From: Alnus glutinosa
Lineage: Eukaryota; Streptophyta; Magnoliopsida; Fagales; Betulaceae
Direction: 5' to 3'
NCBI RefSeq assembly: GCF_958979055.1
Contig: NC_084891.1
Location: 1,733,501 to 1,797,500, forward strand
Length of the DNA stretch: 64,000 nt
The notes under the pieces: model-generated
What the model was told of the DNA's origin: nothing
The model's input: only the letters and a program-made list of their open reading frames with translations
The model's database searches: none
Translations under genes and position numbers: made by a program
Shown here: positions 52,942 to 64,000 of the stretch, one piece after another
How positions within the stretch are numbered: the first letter of the stretch is position 1
Layout: every line of letters starts with the position of its first letter

Positions 52942-55758
52942 TCTCTGTGAGAGAGAAGTCGAATCCTTTGTTGATTTCTTTAGATTTTCTTCACTTAAAC
53001 AATAGTTATCGAATCCTGATTTGTTGCCTAGCTAGCTACTATTATAGATATTGTTAGTCTTGTGATAATATACTGTTATCAGTACTATATATGGTTGTTC
53101 TTACTATTGTCATTATTTTTTTAAACAAATTGATTTATATTTGATTTATTACAATTAAATACAAGATTAGTGAAGTAATTTTTTTTATAAATAAAATTAA
53201 TTTATCTGATTAATTCAAATGATAAAATCTTAAGAATAATTAACTAATGATTAATATGTATTTATGAAAGAAAAAAACAATCTAAACAAATGAATAATTA
53301 AGTAGCTTTGGGAACAAGTTAGAGTCTGTGATCATCGCAATCATAAAAAAAAGGGAAACAATCTCTTTTCTTTGAAACGTAAGTGTACCTAATATGTAAG
53401 ACCTCCACCTTTGAAAATAAAAACTCATTCTTTTATTCGTCATTTATTTTTTCATCATATTCATGATTAGACTTATTGAAATTGAGACATGTGTCGGTTG
53501 TTGTGTCTTGTCTTATAAGACGCATGCTCACTCCGAATTTGGCCTAATTAATTCTAATTAGAACTGAACCATATATGTAATGTGGGGGGGTTAATTAATT
53601 ACTTAGTGGTAGAAGAGATAAAGACAATTCGAATAGAAAACTGTTGGGATTGGTGGCTTGGCTCTATCAAAGAATCAATGATTGATATTTCACCACCCAC
53701 ACATTATATATATATAGTGGATCCCACAGTTAATGCATGACACAATCCCATCCAAGTGAGAGGTGAGTATGAATATTAATCAATGATTAAACTACCATAT
53801 ATTTTTAATCTATGTAATTCGATATGGTAGGAATGAGTAATTCTACATATACATTAAGTGTTTATTAAGTGTTCATAAAAAAAATGATGTGGCTTTTAAA
53901 ATCACCATTGAGCGTGTGATTGATCAAATGATGATTTTTATCAAATTGTGATTTTAAAAGTCACCTCATTTTTTTTTATGCACACTTAATGTACATGCAG
54001 AATTACTCTACATGCATTAATTGCTCCTTTTTACGTTAGTCTTTTCATGACCAAGTGGTTTCATTTTTGGTGAACTTTGGTCAAATTGATAACCATAAGA
54101 ATTAATTTTTTGGATCTTTGTAATTCACAATTGAAGCACAAATTATTTTTCTCCAATTCTATTTATTAAATTGATATCTTTTGATCATTAGAGCATGAAG
54201 ATAAAAATGTACGTGATAATTACAGCATGCTTTGTTAATCATATTAAAAAATATATGTAAAAATCACATATTTTAAAGACAATTCAATAGACTAAATTAA
54301 TACAAATATAGATTTTTTTTTTTTTTGATATTAGATTTGAATGTGTTCTAACTGACTGGGAATTAAAAACAGGTCCTAATAGAAAGGCATCCTTGAAAGT
54401 GGTACACAAATATGGTCCATGCTCCCAACTTGATGAAGACAAAGCAAAAACTCCCACCCACGCTGAAATCCTGCAACAAGACGAGGCAAGGGTGAAGTCA
54501 ATCCACTCCAGGCTCTCCAACAAGTTGGCCGCCGACACTGATGCTTTGAGGGTCGACTCCACCATTATCCCGGCCAAGTCCGGTAGCGTCGTTGGCTCGG
54601 GCAATTACGTTGTGACCATCGGCCTCGGCACACCCAAAAAGGACTTGACGCTCATATTTGATACCGGCAGCGACATCACTTGGACCCAATGTGTGCCTTG
54701 CGCCCGAAGTTGTTACGACCAAAAGGAACCAATCTTCAACCCATCAGCATCCAAAACTTACACAAATATCACGTGTGGCTCAAATCAGTGCTCTCAGCTC
54801 GTTTCTGCCACAGGTGATACTAATAATCCAGATCGTTACGTATAAGAGTGTACTTAACATAATAATTGTTACCTTAATTATCTACACTTTAAATAATCTC
54901 ATGGTAAATAGAAATTTTCTGCATGCAGGAATCACACCGGGTTGCTCTGCATCCACATGCGTGTACGGCATAAAATACGGCGACCAGTCGTTTTCCGTTG
55001 GATTCTTCGGCAAAGAGAGGCTGACCCTCACACCAACAGACGTGTTCGACAATTTCCTCTTCGGCTGCGGCCAGAACAACAAAGGCCTCTTCGGCGGCTC
55101 CGCCGGGCTGCTCGGCCTCGCCCGCGACCCGCTCTCCCTCGTCCAACAAACCGCTCCAAAGTACGGCCGCTTCTTTTCCTACTGTCTCCCCTCAACCTCC
55201 AGCGCCACCGGCCACCTCACCTTCGGGAAAGGCAGCGGCGGAGCTTCGAACTCCGTCAAATTCACGCCCTTGTCGAAGATCTCCGACGGCACGTCGTTTT
55301 ACGGCCTCGACATCACGGGAATAAGCGTCGGAGGAAGCAGGCTAGCGATCGCCGCCTCGGTTTTCTCGACCTCTGGGAGCATCATCGACTCAGGGACTGT
55401 CATCACTCGCCTGCCGCCCGCGGCGTACACCTCGTTGAGGACGGCATTTCGGCAGGCAATGAAACAATATCCTCTGACGGACGCGCTCTCGATACTCGAC
55501 ACGTGCTACGATCTCAGCAAGTTCGACGATGTTACGTTCCCGAAAATAGAGTTCTTGTTCAGCGGCGGGGTCAACGTGGAGCTGGACGAGGTGGGGGTGT
55601 TCTACGCTGAAAGAATCTCGCAGGTTTGTTTGGCTTTTGCCGGGAATGGTGAAGCGAGTGACGTGGCGATCTTTGGGAATGTTCAGCAGAGAAGGTTGGA
55701 GGTAGTGTACGATGTTGCTGGAGGGAGGGTTGGGTTTGGGGCTGCCGGTTGTAGCTGA
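52679..55758 (+). CDS. Nepenthesin-like aspartyl protease (A1 family)
   Basis: Secreted or plastid-routed pepsin-type protease, most like the Arabidopsis At5g10770/CND41 group. Three exons join in frame: 52679-52886, 54373-54813 and 54929-55758 (492 aa). The N-terminus is a signal peptide with a long hydrophobic stretch (FLSFFLFIISTLLFLSSSSS). The two catalytic aspartates are D166 (IFDTGSDITWTQC) and D370 (IIDSGTVITRLPP). Between them lies the Cys-rich nepenthesin insert (CVPCARSCYDQ, FNPSASKTY, CGSNQCSQL). The family C-terminal motif (FGNVQQRRLEVVYDVAGGRVGF) ends at GCS. Exon 3 is much richer in G+C than its surroundings. Intron 1 (52887-54372) starts near a CT microsatellite and carries a fold-back element. 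The gene looks intact. Confidence 0.93.
52902..52948 (+). repeat. (CT)n microsatellite at the start of protease intron 1
   Basis: About 20 CT units begin 15 bases after the splice donor and are followed by GAGAGAGAAG, which can pair back with the repeat. Confidence 0.9.
53835..54008. mobile_element. Fold-back MITE in protease intron 1
   Basis: 174 bp, almost entirely palindromic. Ends GAGTAATTCTACATATACAT and ..ATGTACATGCAGAATTACTC. Arms of about 70 bases continue with matching CACTTAAT and AAAATCAC blocks. It lies about 360 bp before the exon 2 acceptor. The flanking duplication is unclear. Confidence 0.7.
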
Positions 55759-57082
55759 AAGCTGATCATTAAGAAATGATTAAGGTGGGCTAATCACAAA
55801 GAGAATCTTTGTGCATAGCGGGGCTTAATTACTTGGGATGCATATAGAATAAAATAAAAGTTTGCAACTCATTTATATATTATTATATATATATAAAATA
55901 AATTAATAAGACCTTTTTTTCTTTTTCTTGAATTTTGGCAAAAAGGGAGAGGGAAGGGTAGTACTTGAATTATCACCTCTTTCATAACTCATATGCATGT
56001 TAATCTCTCCCGTACGTATCATATCATCAAAGTTCGACGAAGATATTTAAATAGGGACATAAATTTTTTTATAAATTAGTTTGTAAGAAATTTTATATAA
56101 CCAACATATAAGACTGATATATGTCCTTTAAACATGTGAAAATTAAGCATATGTTTTTTTTTATTAATGCTATTAAAAAAGCATGTGAGAAGCATATGCT
56201 ATTAAAACAAGTGTTCACTACAAACAAATTAGAAATTGGATTTTAGTGACGTGTCTACAGTAACACACTTTATGATACAACACTAATTAATGAGGTTTCA
56301 TTTTATGAAACGTCACTAAATAAAAATGTTTGAAATTTTTATATGAAATTTCTCATATGCCAAGGAGCACATGTCAATATTATATGTGGATTATATGAAA
56401 TTTTTTACAAATCAGTTTGTATGGAATTTCTGTCATTTAAATAAATGGAAAATTACATTAGATTTGGCTTAGGTACCTAAAAAGACTACAATATTTTCAA
56501 TAATTCAGATTTAATTTTAATTTTTTTATTAAAAAAAGAAGAGTAAAATTAAATATACAATTGAAGTTGTTTTTTTTTACGGTGCATATACTATATTTAT
56601 TTTTTACTGCGCTTAAGTCAAATCCAATTACACTTACTCTTCTTTAACTTCTACTTAATTTACAATGTTTTTTCAAACTTTAATAAGTCGTAACCGACCC
56701 CCTTTAACTCTCTAACCCTCTCACTTAATTATTTTCAACCGTTAGAGTTTTATGTTAAATTCGACAAAAAATGCGTCATATGTGAATCGTGTGATGCACA
56801 TAATTCAAATTTTTATTATATCCTTGCATTAGAAGAAGAATAAAAAAGAAAAAGAAAAAAGAAAACTGTGGACAACCAAAGACGCATGATCGATCAGACC
56901 ATGGAGAGTCGTGGATCTCTAGACCCACGATCTTCTGCAGAGAGCCGATTCATGGTCTCACATGGATTGGAGAACCATGGGTCTCCAAACCCAGGATTTG
57001 GTCGTGCGTGATCTCCACGGCTAGAGATCCATGGTGTTGCTGTGGGTCTCCATGGTCGATCAGAGAACATGGGAGGGAAGCC
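55759..57082. other. Protease 3' flank and intergenic DNA
   Basis: AT-rich. Around 56100-56220 a repeat with CATGTGAGAAGCATATGCTATTA recurs, inverted and diverged, near 61090-61230. From 56880 to 57070 are several short inverted words around CCATGG and GGATCT(C). No gene is seen. Confidence 0.4.
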
Positions 57083-57085
57083 TAA

Positions 57086-57947
57086 TGGTGTGTATGGATA
57101 CTGAAAAGAATCATGATTCTTTTCGGGTTTTTTCTAAAACCCGCCTACTCGCAAAATAACCCGAATTCCACCTAAATTCTGGCTCAATTCAAGATTGACA
57201 TTTTGATGAGTCTGATTTGATGATCGGGACCCACGCGCAGGACAAGTTGTCTCCAAAAACGCGTGGGTTCCACATTTAATTAATATAATAATTAAAAATT
57301 AAATCAACAAAAAAAAGCAGGTTGCCGGTTGGTAGCCACCCCCATAGGTGGCCTGGGATGGCTGCGCGACTACCCCAAGATCCTAGGGGTGGACCACTGA
57401 GGACGGCGGCGCGGCAACCCCCGACCCTTGGGGGTGGCTGCACGGCCACCATAAGATCCTGGGGATGGCCGTGCGCCACCCCTAGAGGTGGCCGGGGGTG
57501 GCCGCGTGGCCACCCTAAGATCCTGTGGATGGTCGTGCGCTACTCCCAGGGGTGGCGCGGCAACCTCCGACCATTGGGGGTGGCCGTGCGGCAACCCTCG
57601 ACAACTGGTGGTTGCCTGGCCACCCCCAAAGAGGTGGTTGCCTGTTGCTTCTTCTTTTTCTTTTTTATTTAATTTTAAATTTAATTATGTTTTTTTAAAA
57701 AAATAAAAAAAATTATTTATTTATTTTTTAATTAAACAATCAATATTTAAATCAATATATATTAAATAATTATTATTTAAATCATTATTCCACACAACTT
57801 TTCAAACTTCCAATCATTTCCTACCATTAAAAAATAATATTTTTCAATCTCACAAATTTAACACCCAAGCACATTTTTTTTCTCGAAATTCGTAAAGGGA
57901 ATAAAAATTCAATTCTGATTTCAAAAATTCAATATCCAAACACACCA
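57086..57947. mobile_element. 862-bp TIR element with GC-rich core (Harbinger-like)
   Basis: Ends TGGTGTGTATGGATACTGAA and ..TTCAATATCCAAACACACCA are inverted repeats, flanked by TAA at 57083-57085 and 57948-57950. The interior carries a GC-rich tandem array (57318-57645) in AT-rich surroundings. There is no transposase. Reading frames across the array are not genes. Confidence 0.75.
57318..57645. repeat. GC-rich GGTGGCC array
   Basis: Imperfect repeats of roughly 60 bp contain GGTGGCC, GGGGGTGGC and AAGATCCT, with many mutual inverted pairs (GGTGGCC against GGCCACC). G+C content is far above the flanks. Strong secondary structure is expected. Confidence 0.8.
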
Positions 57948-57950
57948 TAA

Positions 57951-58899
57951 AGCTTTCCTCCCCACCTTTCCCTGTAACCTCCTTCCCCTTCCTTGCAACC
58001 CCATCTTTCTCTCCTTCTCCTCTATCCGCCCAACCTACCAGCCACCCAAAACCCTTGAGAGTTTTCTTTTGTATCAACCAATCAACCAAAGCTTCAACCT
58101 CTTTTGAGGTTACTATCATGCCGAATCTTTTTCTGGCTCTTTATCTTCTCGCTAGGCTCTTAACACGTGCTTAAGCTTAATTAAGAGAGTGAGTGGTTAG
58201 AAGCAATTAGAATAGCACTACACTGAATTCCCTTTCTTAGACCTATAGTGTCATTTCACAAATCATTTATCAAATTTAGATTGAAGATCCTTGAATTAAT
58301 TAACATATGATCAGTGTCAACAACAGGCCAAAGGAAATCCTTTATGCTGCCATGAGTTAACTGGGGTTCTCAAATGTTCAAAAGTACTACAAACCATTCA
58401 TTCTCTCTTTGCATGCATCAAATCTCAGACCCATTAATTACCATTTATATATGAATCTCTAGATCTAAAGAAATTATTTAACCAACAACTCCTTTCTACC
58501 ATGTCAAAAGTAGGGGTGGACAAATTATTCAACTACCGCTTACCAAACCGACATTAACCGCCTTTCGAACGTTTTGTGGGCAAATTATCAGACTATCGCC
58601 TACCAAACGTTTTGGTGAATGTTGTAAATGCAGAACAAAGTTAATGAAAAGCTACTGTTTCCTTTCAAAAAAAGAAGAAAGTAAAAATAATTTATAAATA
58701 TTTTGTGTTTTTTATTTTTTATTTCTTTTTAATAATTTTTTCTTCTGAAAAGCAAAATGATGCCTCACAAAATATAAGTCATTAGTCATCACTATTAGAA
58801 CCTTAACTCATTAGGACTCTTCATAAAAGAAAATACAAACCTATGAGGACTCTTCATCAACCAAGTCACACGTAGATAACTCTTCAATATAGCAGATGA
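57951..58899. other. Intergenic DNA
   Basis: Mixed sequence. A C+T-rich stretch at 57951-58090 and a segment at about 58512-58625 with GGGGTGGACAAATTATTCAA and two TACCAAAC blocks (hAT-like end) are the only notable features. No gene. Confidence 0.4.
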
Positions 58900-59290
58900 G
58901 AATAAATATTAAATTTTTATTACAAAAATAGAATAGAATTCAAATGTACAGATATATCAAGTTAGTTTGATTAGCTGTAGAATGTTAATCTCTATATACT
59001 TCTACTAGGTTACATCTACCGTAAACTATTTCTATAGATACAAAGCAACAACAAAGGATTATTTGGAATTGTTTAACCAAAGACTTATTTGTTCGAATAT
59101 GGTATCAGAGCCTTTCAAGGATTAACATCCGATTTTTTTTCTTTCTCCATCTGTCATTACGTCATCTACATCTTCTTCCATTACCTCTAGCTCTGCATCT
59201 CCCCTGCAATCTAGTCACTCGAACCATTTTTCGCCTGCCAAGCTTGTTACAACTATTCACTCAACTGAGGCTAATACAACTATTAGTTGA
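58900..59290 (+). mobile_element. Copia retrotransposon relic (LTR end, primer site, gag start)
   Basis: A tRNA-Met primer site (TGGTATCAGAGCC, 59100-59112) follows a stretch that looks like an LTR end. It is followed by about 170 bp that translates, in one frame, as a Ser/Thr-rich N-terminus (SSASPLQSSHSNHF) before a stop near 59290. The 5' limit and the rest of the element are missing. Confidence 0.5.
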
Positions 59291-59741
59291 TTTTTCTTTT
59301 AGAAAAGAGAAAAATACACATATTTTTCTTAAAATATCACTCTATCATCAATGTCTTCCCAAACTATCAATTGTGTTAATCTATCGTCTAAAGTACCAAA
59401 ACAATGTCAATGTCCCTCTCTAGCCAACAAAAAAAAAAAAAACAAAAATGACCTTAAAAATGTTCAATAAGACAAAAATATCCTTATAAATTCAGAAAAA
59501 AAAACAATACAAAAAATTAAAAAACTAAAAATTAAAATTAAAATTAAAATTAAAAGCAAAAAACAAAATTAATTTTTTAAAAAATAAAAAGAAAAAAAGA
59601 AAAAAAATTTAAAAATGATTAAAATAAAAATAAAATGATCGCATTGGTTTTTCAATTTTTTTAGAATTTTTTTTTTTCAGTTTTAGAAAAGGATTTTATT
59701 TTATTTTTTAAAAAAAATGGAAGACAAAAATAAATTGTCTT

Positions 59742-59743
<2 letters not shown>

Positions 59744-59782
<39 letters not shown>
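59744..59782 (+). repeat. Poly(T) tract, about 39 bases
   Basis: Homopolymer inside the long-TIR element. A similar tract of 38 T lies at 61141-61178. Lengths may be unreliable because of sequencing slippage. Confidence 0.9.
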
Positions 59783-59931
59783 CGTATGTTTTTTAATATA
59801 TATATATATATTTTTTATGGTTTTTTTGTTTTTGTTTTTTTTTTTTTAATAATTTGAAGTTTTTTCTTTCTTTCTTTTTTTTTTTTAAAAAAAAATTATG
59901 AAGTTTATTTTTGTCATTGGGGGATATTGAC

Positions 59932-60276
59932 TACGGTTGGCAATTTTTGACACGACCTGCAAACTTGGCATGAACACAACACGAAAATATAGGGTTTGAG
60001 TTTTGGCTAATCGGCTCAACCCGATTATGACCCGATTAGAATCGTGTCTAGCGTGGGTTGACCCGCCAACCCGATTGCGACCCGATTATTGATTTATTTT
60101 CCCAACTCACCAATACGTTTACGACCGTTTATGACCTGCTAACCCATTTTATGGCATTTTTTGAATTATTATATTAATTTATTTTTAAAAAATAATCACA
60201 ATCGGGTTGACACTCCAACTCGCCAACCTGACGGGTTGACACGAACCTGACCTGCCAACTCGAATTGCCAAGTCTA
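59932..60276 (+). mobile_element. Complete 345-bp hAT MITE
   Basis: Ends TACGGTTGGCAATTTTTGAC and ..GAATTGCCAAGTCTA, with the exact 8-bp duplication ATATTGAC at 59924-59931 and 60277-60284. The interior is rich in GACCCG and CGGGTT. It is the intact reference for the partial copy at 180-349. Confidence 0.85.
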
Positions 60277-60390
60277 ATATTGACATTGTTTTAGTTGTTT
60301 AGGGGAAAAATTGACACAATCGATTGTTTAAGGGGAGAGACATTGACAAATAGGTGATAATTTGAAGAAAGTATGTGTACATTTCTCTTA

Positions 60391-61139
60391 AAAAAAAAAT
60401 AATATGCAAAATTAACTTTTGTCGTTTACCTAATTTGTAATAAATTCATCGTAGTAATAAAATATTCTAAGAACTCCATGAAGTATGCATAGATAATTAA
60501 TTATTCATCGGCCTTGTTATCAAATTATATAAAATACTTGAATTCTGTTGACGTGTCACACATGAGAGCCAAGTCCTTATTCTCAAGGCGAGCAGACATG
60601 CTTACGACGTAAGCAAATTGTCTTTTTGAAGATTGGCGTGGTAAGTTTTAAGTGGTAAGTGATAAAAGAATTTCAATACTTGATGCCAAGTAACTTGTAG
60701 GTGGAAAAAGTAAAGATTTGCATGGCCCACTAAAAAAGAAAAATAAAGAAAGAACTTGTAATTTTGTATATGCAGTAAGTAAACATATCTTGTCAGGGAG
60801 GAAAAGGATATTCTAATTTTTATTGCTTATTTCTTTTCACAATTCTAAATTAATTTTACTTTTGTTGAGATATTAAATTCATTATTTTTTTATGAGTTTA
60901 GCCTTCTTTTTATGATTTATCTTACATTTTCAAATAAATATTTCATTTATTGAGAAATAGAGTTTGAACGCACGAGGGAATGAAGTATTAAAATATTAAT
61001 TAAATGAAAAAATTAATCATGTCTTCTTATATTAAGTTTTTTGAATAAGTGATGATTTACCCGTTTTCAAATTGGACAGAAATTTAACACAAACCAGCTT
61101 TTAAAAGTGACATGTGTCATTAGCATGTAAGAAACACTT

Positions 61140-61182
<43 letters not shown>

Positions 61183-61328
61183 AATAGCATGTGCTTCTCA
61201 TGTGCTTTTGTAATAGCTTAAAGGACACATGTCAAATTTAGAGGCTGGGTACATTGTAGAAAATTTTTGTTCAAATTTTTTGGGAAAAGTACAAATACCC
61301 TATTTCAACGCTCAAACTAATACTAAAT
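60391..61328. other. Intergenic DNA
   Basis: AT-rich, with a 38-base T tract at 61141-61178 and a repeat (about 61090-61230) related, inverted, to 56100-56220. No gene. Confidence 0.4.
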
Positions 61329-61340
61329 TTGTAATGTATT

Positions 61341-61456
61341 ATAGTCTTCAAGGGTAGTTCAATCAGTTGGGGACCACGCCTCATGAAGCGGAAGTCATTA
61401 TAGTTCGAATCCCTCATTCCCCTCTCTTGTGTGGACATGTCTTAAAAACAAAAAAA
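61341..61456 (+). mobile_element. tRNA-derived SINE, 116 bp
   Basis: Contains a Pol III box A-like GTAGTTCAATCAGTTGG (61354-61370) and box B-like AGTTCGAATCC (61402-61412). It ends in an A-rich tail and is flanked by the exact 12-bp duplication TTGTAATGTATT at 61329-61340 and 61457-61468. The tRNA-like part does not fold as a full tRNA. Confidence 0.85.
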
Positions 61457-61468
61457 TTGTAATGTATT

Positions 61469-64000
61469 CTAAACTAAAGATCGCATCAATATCCCACAAA
61501 CTCTACCTTGGGCCTTGTTTGGATACCATTGTTTTCAAACTCATTTTTTTATTATTTTCTTCTTTTTCCCCGAATTCATGTTTGGGTGGGAATGAAACAA
61601 TTCCAATTTTATATTTTCCAATCCAACCCAATTGGCTTAACCGAATTCAAGACTTACAACCTGAATTCTTGATTGAGTTTTGACAAACTCGCCTGCTTTC
61701 GGCCCCAGACCTTTTGACTGACTTTTAAATCATTTTTTTTTTGTCAAAGTGGAAGCTTTAACCTCCAATATGTAATTTCCCGAACCTGTATATGTATGAT
61801 CCATCTCATGTCTATGTGTTGAGTGTGTTGATTTTGTTAAGCGACAGTTTTTGAATAACGACGTATGAAGTTTTAATTGGGTCTTTGATAGGAGGAATGT
61901 ACATATCCATAAAACAATAAAGACTTGTCAAGAGTTAGTCGGCGACACCTTCTCCAATGATTCAATTCAGTCAGTAAGAATTTTAATGCTTGAGAGTAAA
62001 TGAATTTGTTCGAAAAATTCATTACCTTAATTGTCAAAAATTTTCCTTATATATCCATGTTGTTTTCTCAAGCTTACCATTCCAATCTCAAAGATTCCTT
62101 GCATTAATTGCTAACACATATGGATTACCTCATAGGCGGTGATCGGACGTTGCTGGACATTCTTAGTATAGTCCATAAGGAACATTTGGTATTTGATGGA
62201 GACAACTTGTCAGCCGGACAATTTGATTTGGCCGGTCCAAGTCCGCGGTTCATTAAATGTTTAGATACTAAAAAATGAAATGAATTTTGTGCATTTAATG
62301 CTCCTTAATTAACCCGACAGCTTACATAAAGATGACCCCGGCCTTTAGAGGTTTTGGGGTTCCTGTTGTCCCATTTCTCCACGCGCAGATGAGTGAACAA
62401 TCCATCTCCGGAGTTTGAGCACTCTTCTCCTTTTACTTTCACTATTTAAACTTAGCCATGTAATCACGATGACTATTTAATCAGTTCCACTCCACAGTGG
62501 GTGTCATTCCTAAGACCAGTGAGTGATATTTTCCCAACAGATTCTATTATAAATAGCATGAGGCAATTGCTTTCGAGTTATATTGTACAACTAGGTTTCA
62601 TAGACTGATATGGAAACAGATGTTTTTTAGTGATTTGTTATAACAATAGCTTGTTATTTTGATAGATTGCATTTTCATTGGTATTCTGCAACTTGAATAA
62701 TACATAGACTTAACTGAAATACTGAGTTAATTGGACTGCTACCGACTACGTACACTAGACCACGTACGAATGACAACAACCCACGGTTGAGTTCAGGACC
62801 AAAAATATCACTCTATGGGCCGCTACAACTACAATATTCGCTTGTTCCGACCTGGGCTTTGTGAAAAGGGTTTGCTTTTGATTGTTGTGGAGAACAGTAT
62901 TTTCAATTTATTGGTCTGTTTTGTATTTGTTTTCTTGTTCTTCTTAATCTCTACTTGTTTCTTCTCATTAAAAAAAAAAAATGGACAATCCTGGACTTTA
63001 ACCCAAAAAATATGACTTACTTTAATGGACTGGACCGACTCAAATTCATGGACTCAACTCAACTTGACTAAAATAAAAAAGAGACTAAGTTTCGGTGTTA
63101 AATATTCTTGGCATTTTTTATTTTATTTTATTTTATTATTATTTTTTTTTTTTTGTGTTTAGTGCGATGAAAATCATGGTCAAATTAACAATATTTTCAG
63201 TTTTATTACGAAAAAAATATATATTTTCAGTTTAACCAAAAAAATCTCTTTAGTTTCGGAAAATACTTTTCATTTTTTAAATTTTGTAAACCACTCTTCG
63301 AGTTTGAGTTCTCTTTCTCAAACCGTCGAACCTCGCCAGAGGTTTCTGATAGTCATCGGCATTTTTTTTCCGATTGCTCATTTTCCGTAAAAGCCAAACA
63401 CTAAAAAAATATTTTTGAAAAAATTATTGTTTTTGAAAAATAATTTCGGTGTACAATAAAATTTTATAAAAAATATTATACGTACACCGAAATAAACAAA
63501 AATTAAACAAACGTGATCTAAAGTGGGAGGACTATGTAAGTCACATTTAGGGTCCATCTCTATGCCCAAGAAAACCCTGAAAAAGAGTCCACAAATTAAT
63601 AAACATTTTTACAAGCAAACCCTCGCACGTACGTAGACTGCCACTAGCTCTACTTCTTTGTCACTTTTGTTTCATAGGCAAACCATCGAAAGTCTCACAA
63701 CAAGGCTGAACAAGCATTGCATGAAGGGGAGGACTCAGTCCTTGAAATAGAAGTGAGGGGGTGCCGGTAAAAATAGTCTTTTGTGGAAGTACTGCCAAAC
63801 TTAGAAGATAAACATTTTCTTAAAATGTATTGGGGATGAGTAAGAAAGTTGCATATATTCTGCACAATAATAAAATTAATGATTTAAATCTCTTTCTTTT
63901 TCGCAAATTATACAATAGTATTTGTCACAATGAACTTCAGTACTATAGGTGAGCTTGAGGATATGATCATCGTGTTTGTGCCTAGCTACGAGCGAAAGAG
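61469..64000. other. Right-end intergenic DNA
   Basis: No gene is supported. A decayed repeat begins near 61507 (CCTTGTTTGGATACCATTG). An inverted pair TTCGGTGTACAATAAAATTT and ..TACGTACACCGAA lies at about 63445-63492. ORFs in this stretch show no motif. Confidence 0.4.

Larger units (their letters stand above)
59303..60390. mobile_element. Long-TIR element interrupted by a hAT MITE
   Basis: The first 110 bp (AAGAGAAAAATACACATA.. to ..AAAACAATGTCAATG) and the last 110 bp (CATTGTTTTAGTTGTTTAGG.. to ..GTGTACATTTCTCTT) are imperfect inverted repeats. The interior is A/T homopolymer-rich. The hAT MITE at 59932-60276 is inserted near its right arm. No outer duplication was fixed. Confidence 0.6.

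Noticed and set aside
54942-55610. 222-codon plus-strand ORF rich in Arg and Pro
   Set aside because: It overlaps exon 3 of the aspartyl protease in another frame. High G+C keeps stops rare, so it is a shadow frame.
57322-57672. 116-codon ORF in the GC-rich array
   Set aside because: Repetitive low-complexity translation on both strands, inside a TIR element with no transposase.
61341-61456. tRNA gene
   Set aside because: Box A and box B motifs are present, but the acceptor stem does not pair, an A-rich tail follows and a target duplication flanks it. It is a SINE.

Overview
This window is nuclear DNA of a flowering plant, most likely a woody eudicot. The genes have many short, T-rich introns with GT..AG borders, the intergenic DNA is AT-rich, and plant-type repeats (Sirevirus-like, chromovirus-like, hAT, Tourist-like MITEs, a tRNA-derived SINE) fill the gaps. 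The species cannot be named from the sequence alone.

Five protein genes can be assembled with an open frame from start to stop. They are an RNA lariat debranching enzyme (DBR1, 9 exons, 415 aa, 1188-12812), a class III peroxidase of the peroxidase-46 type (4 exons, 327 aa, 14813-17545), an intronless E-class pentatricopeptide-repeat protein (700 aa, 20804-22906), translation initiation factor eIF3b (11 exons, 714 aa, 25444-31249) and a nepenthesin-like aspartyl protease (3 exons, 492 aa, 52679-55758). All five are on the plus strand. DBR1 next to peroxidase 46 matches the Arabidopsis neighbours At4g31770 and At4g31760 as I recall them, so the left end is probably an old conserved block. The genes otherwise work separately: RNA turnover, cell-wall or secreted oxidation, organelle RNA processing, translation and secreted proteolysis.

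The rest is mostly mobile DNA, and several insertions can be delimited by exact target-site duplications (TSDs). A 5.6-kb gag-only Sirevirus-like element lies antisense in DBR1 intron 7 (TSD CTAAT). Introns 1 and 3 of the peroxidase gene hold two Tourist-like MITEs and a third repeat. A 5'-truncated LINE lies between the peroxidase and PPR genes. A three-layer nest of small elements sits just upstream of the eIF3b promoter.

The largest structure is a 13.6-kb hAT transposon (34569-48216, 8-bp TSD TTATAAAC) with a dead transposase gene. It carries a 7.7-kb LARD-type retrotransposon with two 2417-bp LTRs that look identical, a 1.5-kb TRIM-like element inserted inside the transposase, and a MITE. 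The LARD has no gag or pol but has a clean 176-codon antisense ORF for a coiled-coil protein, next to a promoter-like block. This is the most interesting and least explained part of the window. Downstream of the protease gene are an 862-bp TIR element with a GC-rich internal array, a long-TIR element interrupted by a hAT MITE, and a 116-bp SINE with a 12-bp TSD.
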